Shown here one piece after another: positions 5,983 to 13,521 of a DNA stretch of 15,189 nucleotides. Positions within the stretch are counted from its first letter, which is position 1. Each line of letters begins with the position of its first letter. The DNA lies in contig CBDHFJ010000084.1 in NCBI GenBank assembly GCA_965262315.1, forward strand, positions 1 through 15,189, written 5' to 3'. The notes under the pieces were generated by a model. That model searched no databases. It had not been told where the DNA came from and saw only the letters and a list, made by a program, of their open reading frames with translations. The stretch comes from JBCCFK01 sp965262315. Lineage in GTDB: Bacteria > Actinomycetota > Acidimicrobiia > Acidimicrobiales > UBA8592. Made by a program: the position numbers and the translations under genes.

Positions 5983-6879
5983 TCAGGCCAGGGCGTCGAG
6001 CGCCCGCCTGATGCCGGCCTCGCAGACCGCCCGGATGCTCTCGACGGTCAAGTTCGCGCCGGCCTCGGCGTTGGCCATCAACGACTCGGGCCGGGTCATG
6101 CCGGCGATCACGTCGAGATCCCACGCTGGATGCCACGGCACGCCCTGGTCGAGGCAGCGAGCCAGGAACTCGTCGGCCAGCGCCCATCCGTCGATCGCGC
6201 GATCGCTGACTGCGATGTTGATCCGGCAACTGGCGACGTCGCTCTCGATGGGGCCGACGCAGCCGTTGACCCAGTCGACGGTCCCGCTGACCTCCTCGCC
6301 GTCCCACAGGACGTTCAGCGGGTGGTAGTCGCGGTGGATGAACCGGGGACGGTCGTGGGGGAGCGGGTGGGCGAGGACCGCCTCCATGTCGCGCCAGAGC
6401 CCGGGGTCCGTCGCCCACCGCGGCGCCTCGAGCGGCAGGCCGAACCACGCCTCCCACCCCGGCAGTGGGTGCCGCGGCAGTGGAGCAGCGCTGATGCTCG
6501 CGAGCTCGCGCGCCAGCCCGTCGATCCACGCCGTCGGGTCCGAACCGCCCGCGCCGCGCGGCGCACCGCGGAGCCGGGACATGACGATCGCCGGCCAGCC
6601 GAGCCGGTGGCCGTCCGGGTCGGCGTCGATCAGCAGAGGGGCTCGCACGCCGACCTCGGCCGCTGCGAGCATCGCCGCCGCGTCACGGCGGACATCGTCG
6701 GGGCCCACTCCGGCGATCCCGAGGTCGTAGATCTTGACCACGACCGGGTCGGCCGACCCGTCAGCCCGGATGGCCAGGCAGGCCTGGACGGTGGCGGTGG
6801 TGGCGCCCGTCAGACGCGCACCGACGTGCACCGACTGGCAACGGGTGACGTCCCGGAGCCAGTCGGTGATCGTGCTCAC
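5983..6879 (-). CDS. Aminoglycoside-phosphotransferase (APH)-fold small-molecule kinase
   Basis: 298 aa with the protein-kinase-like APH fold. VVVKIYDL supplies the probable ATP-binding Lys49. FIHRDYHPLNVLW carries the catalytic loop: H182, D184 as base, N189. DW at 202-203 in GTVDWVNG replaces the DFG-type metal-binding Asp. The family phosphorylates small hydroxyl substrates using ATP (antibiotics, choline, homoserine, sugars). The substrate here is unknown, and neighbours do not support an antibiotic-resistance role in particular. The start is GTG 6879: its GTGA overlaps the TGA stop of the oxidoreductase gene by 4 nt, so the two are translationally coupled. No separate promoter or good SD is seen. 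The gene is convergent with the tiny-ORF unit, 13 nt beyond that unit's terminator T-tract. Confidence 0.85.
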   Translation of the reverse strand: MSTITDWLRDVTRCQSVHVGARLTGATTATVQACLAIRADGSADPVVVKIYDLGIAGVGPDDVRRDAAAMLAAAEVGVRAPLLIDADPDGHRLGWPAIVMSRLRGAPRGAGGSDPTAWIDGLARELASISAAPLPRHPLPGWEAWFGLPLEAPRWATDPGLWRDMEAVLAHPLPHDRPRFIHRDYHPLNVLWDGEEVSGTVDWVNGCVGPIESDVASCRINIAVSDRAIDGWALADEFLARCLDQGVPWHPAWDLDVIAGMTRPESLMANAEAGANLTVESIRAVCEAGIRRALDALA

Positions 6880-7961
6880 AACTCGCGCAGCGCGGCGGTC
6901 AGGGTCGGCAGCTCGGCGCCCCTGGCCATGATCTCGTCCATGCCGCCGACCACACCCGTCAGGTTGGCGAGCACGATGTGTTCGAGCCCCTGCTGGGCGT
7001 AGGCCTCGAACTGCGACGCCAGTTCCTCGGCATTGCCGACGAACAGCACCTGCTTGACCATCTCGAACGGAATCGTCGGCGCGATGTCACGGAGATCGTC
7101 GGGATCGAGGCCGTGCATGATCACGTCGATGAAGCCCTTGGAGTCGTTGCCGAGCGGATGCTCGAGCCCGTGCTCGGCCCAGACATGACCCATGGCGAAC
7201 AGGCCGAAGAGCTTGCCCAGGGGTTCCGCCTCGAACATCTCCTCGCTGCGTTCCTGGCTCTCGCTGAAGAGGGTGAAGGGCAGCATGCCGGCCTCGGGCG
7301 TGGGACGCCCGGCCGCTTCGGCGTGGCCGGCGATGGTGCGCAGCTTGTCGCCGTACTCCTCGGGCGACATGCCCCAGGCCGGGATCCAGCCGTCGCCGTA
7401 CTGCCCCGTCAGGCGGAGCATGCGGGGGCCGTGGCCCGCGATCCAGACGGCCGGGCCGCCCTTGTCGCCGTACTCGAGCGGCAGGCCCATGCGGCCGACG
7501 CCCGTGGGCATGACGCCGTCGTCGAGCAGCGAACGCAGCTCGATCAGGCATTCCTCGAGCAACGCCACGGGCTTGTCGAAGGGATAGCCGAACGGGGTCA
7601 GGCTCTCGGCCTCGCCCGATCCGATGCCCAGGATGAAGCCGCCGGGAATGAGGTCGTGGAGGCTGAGGGCGGTGCGAGCCAGGTCGGCGGCCCGGCGTCG
7701 GGTGCTGTCGGTGACCGAGATGCCGTAGGGCTTGTCGGTCTTGGTCCCGACCATGGCGCCGTAGACGAACGGGTCGTAGAACGCGTCGGGGTCGGCGGCC
7801 ATGGCCGACAGCGGGATCTCGGACCACAGGCCGGGGTGGAAGACGCCCAGGATGTGGTCGGGTGCCCAATAGGAGTCGGCACCCATCTCCTCGTAGAGCG
7901 GCAGCATCATGTCGGTGCTGTCGAACGGGAACTGCGCGGGCAGGTTGATGCCGACCTTCAT
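6876..7961 (-). CDS. LLM-class flavin/F420-dependent oxidoreductase
   Basis: 361 aa with the luciferase-like TIM-barrel pattern: MKVGINLPAQFPFD at the N-terminus (strand 1), GADSYWAPDHILGV (strand 2 region), GGFILGIGSGEAESLTPFGY (a hallmark phosphate/flavin-binding block), and PAVWIAGHGPRMLRLTGQYGDGWIPAW in the second half. Many actinobacterial members use coenzyme F420 for hydride transfer; the cofactor cannot be decided from sequence alone. The substrate is unknown. I prefer ATG 7961 over longer in-frame extensions because it has AGGAG 7 nt upstream and the strand-1 motif starts at once. It is the first gene of a two-gene operon with the APH kinase and is divergent from the acyl-CoA dehydrogenase gene across 121 nt. 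A TACCCT about 45 nt upstream may be its -10. Confidence 0.88.
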   Translation of the reverse strand: MKVGINLPAQFPFDSTDMMLPLYEEMGADSYWAPDHILGVFHPGLWSEIPLSAMAADPDAFYDPFVYGAMVGTKTDKPYGISVTDSTRRRAADLARTALSLHDLIPGGFILGIGSGEAESLTPFGYPFDKPVALLEECLIELRSLLDDGVMPTGVGRMGLPLEYGDKGGPAVWIAGHGPRMLRLTGQYGDGWIPAWGMSPEEYGDKLRTIAGHAEAAGRPTPEAGMLPFTLFSESQERSEEMFEAEPLGKLFGLFAMGHVWAEHGLEHPLGNDSKGFIDVIMHGLDPDDLRDIAPTIPFEMVKQVLFVGNAEELASQFEAYAQQGLEHIVLANLTGVVGGMDEIMARGAELPTLTAALREL

Positions 7962-7969
7962 CGGAGTGC

Positions 7970-8042
7970 TCCTGGGGGGGTGTGGTGCGGGTGCGCCGAC
8001 AGGGTAGGTGGCGGGGCTACGCCTCGCCGGGTCCCCCCAGGA
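7970..8042. promoter_or_regulatory. Perfect 10-bp inverted repeat in the divergent LLM / acyl-CoA dehydrogenase promoter region
   Basis: TCCTGGGGGG (7970-7979) and CCCCCCAGGA (8033-8042) are exact reverse complements 53 nt apart. The left arm contains the SD of the LLM gene on the minus strand. The arms could bind one regulator serving both genes, or pair in the RNA. Function is not established. Confidence 0.4.
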
Positions 8043-8082
8043 CATGCCAGCATTGGGGCACCAGATCGACGAGGGGGATCCC

Positions 8083-9279
8083 GTGAGCATCACCGAAGAA
8101 GACGTCCGCGAGCGCACGCAGGCCGTGATCGACGCCGTGGGTGTCGACGCCGGCGAGGTCGAGTTCCGCTCGGCGCTGTGGGACGCGGGCCTCGCGATGG
8201 TCCAGTACCCCGAGGGCAAGGGCGGCCTCGGGGCACCACCGAAGATGAACGGCGTGGTCGAGGAGACCATCCGACAGGCCGGCCGGGGCTACCACCCGTT
8301 GATGGTCAACGTGATCGGCATCGGCATGGGCCTGCCCACCGTGCTGACCTACGGATCCGACGAGCATCACGACAAGCACCTGAAGCGCATCTTCACCGGC
8401 GAGGACATCTGGTGTCAGATGTTCTCCGAGCCCACCCATGGCTCCGACGTCGCAGGCCTGTCGTCGCGGGCGGTGCGCGACGGCGACGAGTGGATCGTCA
8501 ATGGCCAGAAGGTGTGGACCTCCGGCGCCCACGTCAGCCGCTACGGCATGCTCCTGGTGCGCACCGACCCCGACGTGCCCAAGCACAAGGGCCTGTCCTA
8601 CTTCATCCTCGACATGGAGTCCGAGGGCGTCGAGATCCGCCCGCTCTACCAGATCACCGGTGAGGCCGAGTTCAACGAGGTCTTCTTCACCGACGTGCGC
8701 GTGCCGCACTCCAACCTCCTGGGCGACGTGGGCGACGGCTGGCGCGTGGCCACCACCACCCTCATGAACGAGCGCGTCGCGCTCGGTGGCAGTACCGCGC
8801 CGCGTGGTTCGGGCACCATCGCGTCGCTGGTCGACCTGTGGGCCAAGCGCGGCCCCGAGCTGCCCGAGGCCGAGCGCGACATCATGCGCGATCGCGTCAC
8901 CCAGCTCTGGATCGAGGCCGAGGTCGGTCGCCTGACCACCATCCGGGCCCGCTCCAACGCCGCCACCGGGAACCCCGGACCCGAGGGCTCCACCGGCAAG
9001 CTGGCGTCCGCCGAGCTCAACCAGCGCATCTGGAACACGTGCATGGACCTGCTCGGCACGGAGGGCATGATCCACGAGGCCGGCTACCCGCTGAACCGAG
9101 CCGGCGAGCGTGGCCGCGCCGACTGGGGGTTGTCGAAGAACTTCCTCCGCTCGCAGGCCAACACCATCGAGGGCGGCACCAGCGACATCATGCGCAACAT
9201 CCTCGGCGAGCGCGTCCTGGGTCTCCCCGGCGACGTCCGCGTCGACAAGGACGTCGCCTGGACCGAGATCCCCAAGTAG
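8083..9279 (+). CDS. Acyl-CoA dehydrogenase (FadE-type)
   Basis: 398 aa, the usual length. It is an FAD flavoenzyme catalysing alpha,beta-dehydrogenation of acyl-CoA in beta-oxidation-type pathways. Visible blocks: CQMFSEPTHGSDVAGL (111-126) and IVNGQKVWTSGAH (138-150) of the middle beta domain at the FAD/substrate site; NEVFFTDVRVP (198-208); the C-terminal helical TIEGGTSDIMRNILGERVLGLP block. The residue directly before GTS is Gly, not the Glu used by medium-chain enzymes, so Glu230 in MNERVALGG, which aligns with the isovaleryl-CoA dehydrogenase base in LERLVLAGG, is the likelier catalytic base. Start GTG 8083 has GAGGGGG just upstream. An in-frame ATG at 8044 is possible but its AGGA is only about 1 nt away. 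Divergent from the LLM gene, suggesting a shared catabolic context (inference). Confidence 0.9.
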   Translation: MSITEEDVRERTQAVIDAVGVDAGEVEFRSALWDAGLAMVQYPEGKGGLGAPPKMNGVVEETIRQAGRGYHPLMVNVIGIGMGLPTVLTYGSDEHHDKHLKRIFTGEDIWCQMFSEPTHGSDVAGLSSRAVRDGDEWIVNGQKVWTSGAHVSRYGMLLVRTDPDVPKHKGLSYFILDMESEGVEIRPLYQITGEAEFNEVFFTDVRVPHSNLLGDVGDGWRVATTTLMNERVALGGSTAPRGSGTIASLVDLWAKRGPELPEAERDIMRDRVTQLWIEAEVGRLTTIRARSNAATGNPGPEGSTGKLASAELNQRIWNTCMDLLGTEGMIHEAGYPLNRAGERGRADWGLSKNFLRSQANTIEGGTSDIMRNILGERVLGLPGDVRVDKDVAWTEIPK

Positions 9280-9345
9280 GCGCCGCTCGAGTGGCCCCGA
9301 GGTGCCATCCTGTCGCCTCCGGGGTCGCCAAGATTGGCTATTCGA

Positions 9346-9597
9346 ATGTCGCCCTCGAAGACGCCGACCACGACGCTCCGGGTCCCCAGCGAGCTCCGGG
9401 ACGAAATCGCCCGCCTGGCCGAGGCGCGGGGCACGACCATGCTCGAGGTGGTGGCCGACGCCGTGCACCGGTTGGGGCGTGACGACTGGTGGTCGTCGGT
9501 GCGAGACGCGCTGGACGATCTCAGCCCCACGGACACCGCCGGCTATCGGACGGAGAGCGAGCAACTGGACGGATCCTCGTCGGACGGTCTCGGTTGA
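9346..9597 (+). CDS. Ribbon-helix-helix-like antitoxin of a MazEF/PemIK-type pair
   Basis: 83 aa. The N-terminal TTTLRVPSELRDEIARLAEARGTTMLEVVADAVHRL pattern (one beta strand, then two helices) fits a ribbon-helix-helix DNA-binding fold; the C-terminal acidic, Ser/Gly-rich tail (from about residue 50) would wrap and neutralise the toxin. It would also repress its own operon as a dimer with toxin, as is usual for such pairs. ATG 9346 is chosen; a TTG four codons upstream is in frame. No clear SD. The stop TGA overlaps the toxin's TTG start (TTGA at 9594-9597). Confidence 0.75.
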   Translation: MSPSKTPTTTLRVPSELRDEIARLAEARGTTMLEVVADAVHRLGRDDWWSSVRDALDDLSPTDTAGYRTESEQLDGSSSDGLG

Positions 9598-9950
9598 CCA
9601 CCGATCGCCGCTTCGTGCGCGGGGACGTCTGGCTGGTCGACTTCGGCGCGGACGCGGAGGACCCGGAGCAAGCGCTACCTCGCCCGGCGCTGATCGTGTC
9701 GGATGACCGGCTGCATCACCCGAATCTCAGGATGGTGATCGTGGTGCCGGGTACGTTCACCATCCGGCCCGTCCCCTTGCATGTGGTGGTGGCGCCCGAC
9801 GACGAGGCCGGCCTCGTGGTGCCGACTGCGTTCCAGGTCGAACAGGTCCGGGCGGTCTCCACCAGCCGGATGCAAGAACGACTCGGCCGACTCGATCCGG
9901 TGAGCGCGCACGCCGTCGATGAAATTCTGCGGAACGCGCGGCGGCTGTGA
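9594..9950 (+). CDS. MazF/PemK-family endoribonuclease toxin
   Basis: 118 aa, the typical MazF length. The sequence has RGDVWLVDFG at the N-terminus (strand 1, contains the conserved Arg-Gly-Asp/Glu), RPALIVSDD (30-38) as the classic 'RPalivss' strand, and MVIVVPGT followed by the conserved Q-VR-VS-R pattern (FQVEQVRAVSTSRM). Members cleave mRNA at short single-stranded motifs; the antitoxin neutralises it. The start is most likely TTG 9594, overlapping the antitoxin stop by 4 nt, which would keep toxin output below that of antitoxin; GTG 9615 is a fallback. The thrS promoter lies in the 69-nt gap after it. Confidence 0.85.
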   Translation: MTTDRRFVRGDVWLVDFGADAEDPEQALPRPALIVSDDRLHHPNLRMVIVVPGTFTIRPVPLHVVVAPDDEAGLVVPTAFQVEQVRAVSTSRMQERLGRLDPVSAHAVDEILRNARRL

Positions 9951-9985
9951 GCCATCGAGCGGCAGATGCGTCGGTGAAACTCCGC

Positions 9986-10012
9986 TTGTGACCCAGGTCT
10001 CGCTCGTACACT
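9986..10012 (+). promoter_or_regulatory. thrS promoter, leaderless type
   Basis: A TTGTGA (-35-like, 9986-9991) and TACACT (-10, 10007-10012) are separated by 15 nt. The -10 ends 7 nt before the thrS ATG, so transcription should begin at the A of the start codon. There is no SD and no room for a T-box leader. Confidence 0.5.
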
Positions 10013-10019
10013 CGCGTCC

Positions 10020-11961
10020 ATGAGTGACATCACGGTCTCCCTCCCGGACGGATCCACGCGCGCGTTGCCCGCGGGTTCGACTGCGGGCGACCTGGCGGCC
10101 GACATCGGCCCCGGGCTCGCCAAGGCGGCGTTGATCGCCGAGACCAACGGGACCGAGATCGACCTCGACGTGCCACTCGGCGACGGCGACGAGGTCAGCA
10201 TCGTGGTGGCCGACTCCGACCAGGGCATCTTCACGTTGCGCCACTCGACGGCGCACGTCCTGGCACAGGCGGTGCTCGAGCTCTACCCGGGCGCCACCTT
10301 CGCCATCGGGCCGCCCATCGAGCACGGCTTCTACTACGACTTCGACCTGCCCGAGGGCAAGACGCTCTCCGACGACGACCTCGAGGCCATCGAGGCGAAG
10401 ATGCGCGAGATCATCGACGCCGACCAGCCGTTCGTCCGTGGCGAGACCAACGCCGCCGACGCCGCGGTCCTGTTCGCCGACCACCCCTACAAGCGCGAGA
10501 TCATCGAGGCCGCCGACGCGTCGGAGATGGACGGCGACGGCGTCATCAGCTTCTACCGGAACAGCGACACCTTCGTCGATCTGTGCCGCGGTCCCCACGT
10601 GCCGTCGACGGGTCGCCTGGGCCACTTCAAGCTGATGAACGTGGCCGGCGCCTACTGGCGCGGCGACGAGAAGCGCCCGATGCTCCAGCGCATCTACGGC
10701 ACGGCGTGGGCCACCAAGAAGCAGCTCAAGGAGCATCTCCACCGCCTCGAGGAGGCGGCAAAGCGCGACCACCGCAAGCTGGCCAACGAACTCGACCTGT
10801 TGAGCTTCCCGTCCGAGCTGGGCGGCGGCCTCGCGGTCTGGCACCCCAAGGGCGCCATCGTCCGCAAGATCATGGAGGACTACAGCCGCGAGCGCCACGA
10901 GCAGGGCGGCTACGAGTTCGTCTACACGCCGCACCTGGCCAACAGCCGATCTGTTCGAGACGTCGGGCCATCTCGACTTCTACGCCGACGGCATGTACCC
11001 GCCCATGGAGATGGACAACGGCACGTACTACCCGAAGCCGATGAACTGTCCCATGCACTGCCTGATCTTCAAGAGCAACACGCGGTCCTACCGTGACCTG
11101 CCGCTGCGGCTCTTCGAGCTGGGCACGGTCTATCGCTATGAGCGGGCCGGCACGCTGCACGGCCTGCTGCGCATCCGCGGCTTCACCCAGGACGACAGCC
11201 ACATCTACGTCACCGAGGAGGGCATGGCGGATGAGTTCGCCAACCTGCTCGACTTCGTGCTGTCGGTACTGCGGGCCTTCGGCTTCGAGGACTTCACGTT
11301 CAACCTGTCCACGCGCGACCCCGAGAAGTCGGTCGGCACCGACGAGATCTGGGCGAAGGCCACCGAGGCCCTCCGCCAGGCGCTCGAGCGCCACGGCCTC
11401 GACTTCGCGGTCAAGGAGGGCGACGCCGCCTTCTACGGCCCCAAGATCGACATCGACGTGCGCGACGCCATCGGCCGCTCGTGGCAGCTGTCCACGATCC
11501 AGGCCGACTTCCAGCTGCCCGAGCGCTTCGACCTCCGCTACGTGAGCCCCGACGGCGAGCGCAAGCGTCCGGTGATGATCCACCGGGCGTTGATGGGATC
11601 GATCGAGCGCTTCTTCGGTGTGCTCGTCGAGCACTTCGCAGGCGCCTTCCCGGCGTGGCTGGCCCCGGTCCAGTGCTCGGTGCTGCCCGTGGCCGAGGAG
11701 CACGACGAGTACGCCAAGCAGGTCGTCAAGCAGCTCGAGAGCGAGGGTGTCCGGGTCGAGTACCAGCGCCCCGACAACCCGCTCGGCAAGCGCATCCGCG
11801 ACGCCAAGACCCAGAAGCATCCGTACGTGCTGGTCGTCGGCGGCGACGATGTCGCCAACGGCACGCTCGGCGTGAACCCCCGCGGCGGCGAGGTCGAGCG
11901 CGACGTCAAGGTCGACGCCTTCCTCGAACGGCTGCACGCCGAGATCGACTCCCGCACGTGA
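10020..11961 (+). CDS. thrS: Threonyl-tRNA synthetase ThrS, with a 1-base frameshift near 10947
   Basis: Charges tRNA-Thr with threonine in the cytoplasm. With one C of CC at 10946-10947 removed, the product is 646 aa, normal for ThrRS. Order: TGS domain (~1-65); editing domain with HSTAH (H75, H79) and DLCRGPH (C189, H193); catalytic core with zinc ligands C343 (MNCPMH), H394 (DDSHIY) and H521 (MIHRA), motif 2 RYERAGTLHGLLRIRGFTQDD and motif 3 around HRALMGSIERFFG; then the anticodon-binding domain ending in LHAEIDSRT. As given, the upstream frame breaks after YTPHLANS and runs out of frame to 11096, while the correct continuation (DLFETSGHLDFYADG) is in the next frame. Every functional residue is intact, so a sequence error is likelier than a true pseudogene. 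The HIT gene follows after 13 nt. Confidence 0.93.
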
Positions 11962-11974
11962 TGGCAGGCGCTTC

Positions 11975-12490
11975 GTGACCGACCGCGTCGACCGGATCTG
12001 GGCCGGCTGGCGGTCGGCCTACGTCTCGGGCGCCGACACCCAGGTCCGGGTGCCCGACGGCGATGGCACGATCTTCGAGCGCATCCTCAACAGCGGCTGG
12101 CCCGACCGTGAGACCTACGTCCTCGATCGCGGCGAGCACGTGGCGGCGATCCTCAACGCGTATCCATACGGCACGGGTCACCTGATGGTGCTCCCGCAGA
12201 AGGCGGTGCCCGACCTGCTGGACCTGTCGCCCGACGCCCATGCGGAACTGTGGACGATGGTGCGGACCGCGGTGGCCGCCATCCGCACCGCGTACAACCC
12301 CGATGGCGTGAACGTCGGCACCAACCTGGGCCGGGCCGGGGGAGCGAGCATCCCCGACCACCTGCACGTGCACTGCCTGCCCCGCTGGGCGGCCGACACC
12401 ACGTTCCTGTCCACCATCGCCGAAACCCGGATGCTCCCCGAGCCCCTCGACGTCACCTGGGAGAAACTCCGTGACGCCTGGGGTCGGTAG
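11975..12490 (+). CDS. HIT-family nucleotide hydrolase/phosphorylase
   Basis: 171 aa. It carries the histidine triad DHLHVHCLPRW, with H129, H131 and H133; the middle/last His forms the nucleotidyl intermediate. Other family blocks: YVLDRGEHVAAILNAYPYGTGHLMVLP (strands lining the nucleotide pocket) and GVNVGTNLGRAGGASIPDH. The nearest functional type by context is the actinobacterial Ap4A phosphorylase-like HIT protein encoded just after thrS in mycobacteria; ThrRS itself can make Ap4A, so a clearance role is plausible but inferred. Start GTG 11975 follows the thrS stop by 13 nt, with a GCAGGCG as weak SD. Co-transcription with thrS is likely. In mycobacteria pgsA comes next; here it is replaced by an unrelated membrane protein. 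Confidence 0.88.
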   Translation: MTDRVDRIWAGWRSAYVSGADTQVRVPDGDGTIFERILNSGWPDRETYVLDRGEHVAAILNAYPYGTGHLMVLPQKAVPDLLDLSPDAHAELWTMVRTAVAAIRTAYNPDGVNVGTNLGRAGGASIPDHLHVHCLPRWAADTTFLSTIAETRMLPEPLDVTWEKLRDAWGR

Positions 12491-12528
12491 GTCCTCCGAC
12501 GCTCGATCGTCTCGCTCCCACGCGATTG

Positions 12529-12557
12529 GTGAGGTGTTCCGGCACGGAACTCCTCAC
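12529..12557. other. 13-bp hairpin/dyad between the HIT gene and the acidic membrane protein gene
   Basis: GTGAGGTGTTCCG and CGGAACTCCTCAC pair with a single mismatch around a 3-nt GCA loop. No T-run follows, so it is not a classical intrinsic terminator. It ends 40 nt before the proposed leaderless start of the next gene, just outside its -35 region, so an operator or an RNA 3'-end structure for thrS-HIT are both possible. Confidence 0.45.
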
Positions 12558-12584
12558 GAATCCCGGGGACGGCCGGGCTGCCGA

Positions 12585-12590
12585 TAACGT
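12585..12590 (+). promoter_or_regulatory. -10 box (TAACGT) for a leaderless transcript
   Basis: TAACGT ends 7 nt before GTG 12598, the same geometry as at thrS and at the dioxygenase gene. No recognisable -35. Confidence 0.5.
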
Positions 12591-12597
12591 GCCGGGT

Positions 12598-13128
12598 GTG
12601 AGCGAGATCGAGGATCCCGTCGATGACGTCGACGATTTCGATGACGGCGACCATGTCGACGAACTGCCCGATGACCTCGACATCACCGGGCTCGTGGGCC
12701 CGTACGAGTTCCCCAACAACTCCAAGCGGAAGATCGCGTCGGTGCTCTACCTGGTCGTCGCCGCCATCTGCATCTGGCTGGGCGTTGCCGTGGACTCGCC
12801 GCTGGTCAACAACGGCTTGGTGGTCGTCGGCGTGGGCCTGGCTGTCTTCGCGATCTACAGCTTCGTGATCGCCGTCGACACCGAGGTCGAGGAAACCGAC
12901 GCCCTGGCCATTGCCGGCGCCACCGTCGGCTTCCCTCCAGGGCACGCGGCAGCGCAGATGTCGTGGCGCGGCTGGCTCAGCCGTCCCACCTGGCGGATTC
13001 TCCTCTACTCCGACGAGAGCCCCGAGCCCGCCCAGCGCGCCATCGTGATCGTCGACGGCGTCAGCGGCGACGTGCTCGAACACTTCGTCGAGGACAACCC
13101 CGAAGACTGGTCCGACCTCATCGCCTGA
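12598..13128 (+). CDS. Acidic N-terminal, two-TM membrane protein of unknown function
   Basis: 176 aa; I do not recognise a family. The first ~30 residues are strikingly acidic (DPVDDVDDFDDGDHVDELPDD). Two hydrophobic segments follow: about 48-64 (IASVLYLVVAAICIWLGV) and about 72-91 (NNGLVVVGVGLAVFAIYSFVIAV), connected by a very short loop, forming a helical hairpin. The C-terminal ~80 residues are soluble, include FPPGHAAAQMSWRGWLSRPTWRILLYS, and end in an acidic stretch (FVEDNPEDWSDLIA). The RPxWRILLYSxxxP..R..VxVDGxxG pattern looks like a small beta-rich domain. GTG 12598 is chosen because a TAACGT -10 lies 7 nt upstream; the longer in-frame extension to ATG 12526 crosses the hairpin and looks non-coding. 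It lies downstream of thrS-HIT but has its own promoter. Confidence 0.75.
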   Translation: MSEIEDPVDDVDDFDDGDHVDELPDDLDITGLVGPYEFPNNSKRKIASVLYLVVAAICIWLGVAVDSPLVNNGLVVVGVGLAVFAIYSFVIAVDTEVEETDALAIAGATVGFPPGHAAAQMSWRGWLSRPTWRILLYSDESPEPAQRAIVIVDGVSGDVLEHFVEDNPEDWSDLIA

Positions 13129-13521
13129 CCTGGCCGTCCGTCGGCTTGGGGTCACGGCGCGACTCTCCGCAACCCGGGTTGGTCGGGACCTCATGGAAAC
13201 GAGTCCCGTCGGAGCGCGCGGAGTCGGCAGTGCAGCCCCACCCGCTCGGATGCACCGCGGGTGGGGCCGTGCTTCCTCAGGAGGGCTCGAGCGGAGCTCC
13301 CGGTGCCCCAGCGAGGACCAAGAGAGTCCGTGGATCCGCGGTCGGAGCACAGGCTCGTGCACGCACGGGCTGATGTGGTTCGTGCTCGCCCGGCGCGTCG
13401 TTGATGCTGCACACACTGTGCGGACCCCGGCCGATCGCGCTGTGAGATCCGCATGTGAGAAGGCTCGCACGGTCGGGCGGTCGGCGGACTCCGGCCCGCC
13501 ATGCCGACGGTGCCCTTGTCC
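13129..13521. other. Convergent intergenic region with a GC-rich hairpin
   Basis: 393 nt separate the ends of two convergent genes. One perfect 11-bp stem is visible: GCCCCACCCGC (13235-13245) with GCGGGTGGGGC (13257-13267), loop 11 nt, no T-tract on either side. It could act as a bidirectional, Rho-assisted or T-less terminator. An open frame from ATG 13193 has no RBS or family-like sequence. Nothing else recognised. Confidence 0.45.

Noticed and set aside
9169..9171. Glu363 of the acyl-CoA dehydrogenase as the MCAD-type catalytic base
   Set aside because: It is one residue out of register; Gly precedes GTS, so Glu230 in MNERVALGG is the better candidate.
8017..9564. Minus-strand open frame (515 codons) opposite the acyl-CoA dehydrogenase gene
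   Set aside because: Same GC-driven shadow; the plus-strand frame has clear acyl-CoA dehydrogenase motifs.
9951..10019. T-box or other riboswitch before thrS
   Set aside because: Only 69 nt separate the genes, and the promoter geometry leaves no untranslated leader.
9675..10934. Minus-strand open frame (419 codons) opposite mazF-like toxin and thrS
   Set aside because: Composition artefact antisense to ThrRS; ends near the thrS frameshift without any domain pattern.
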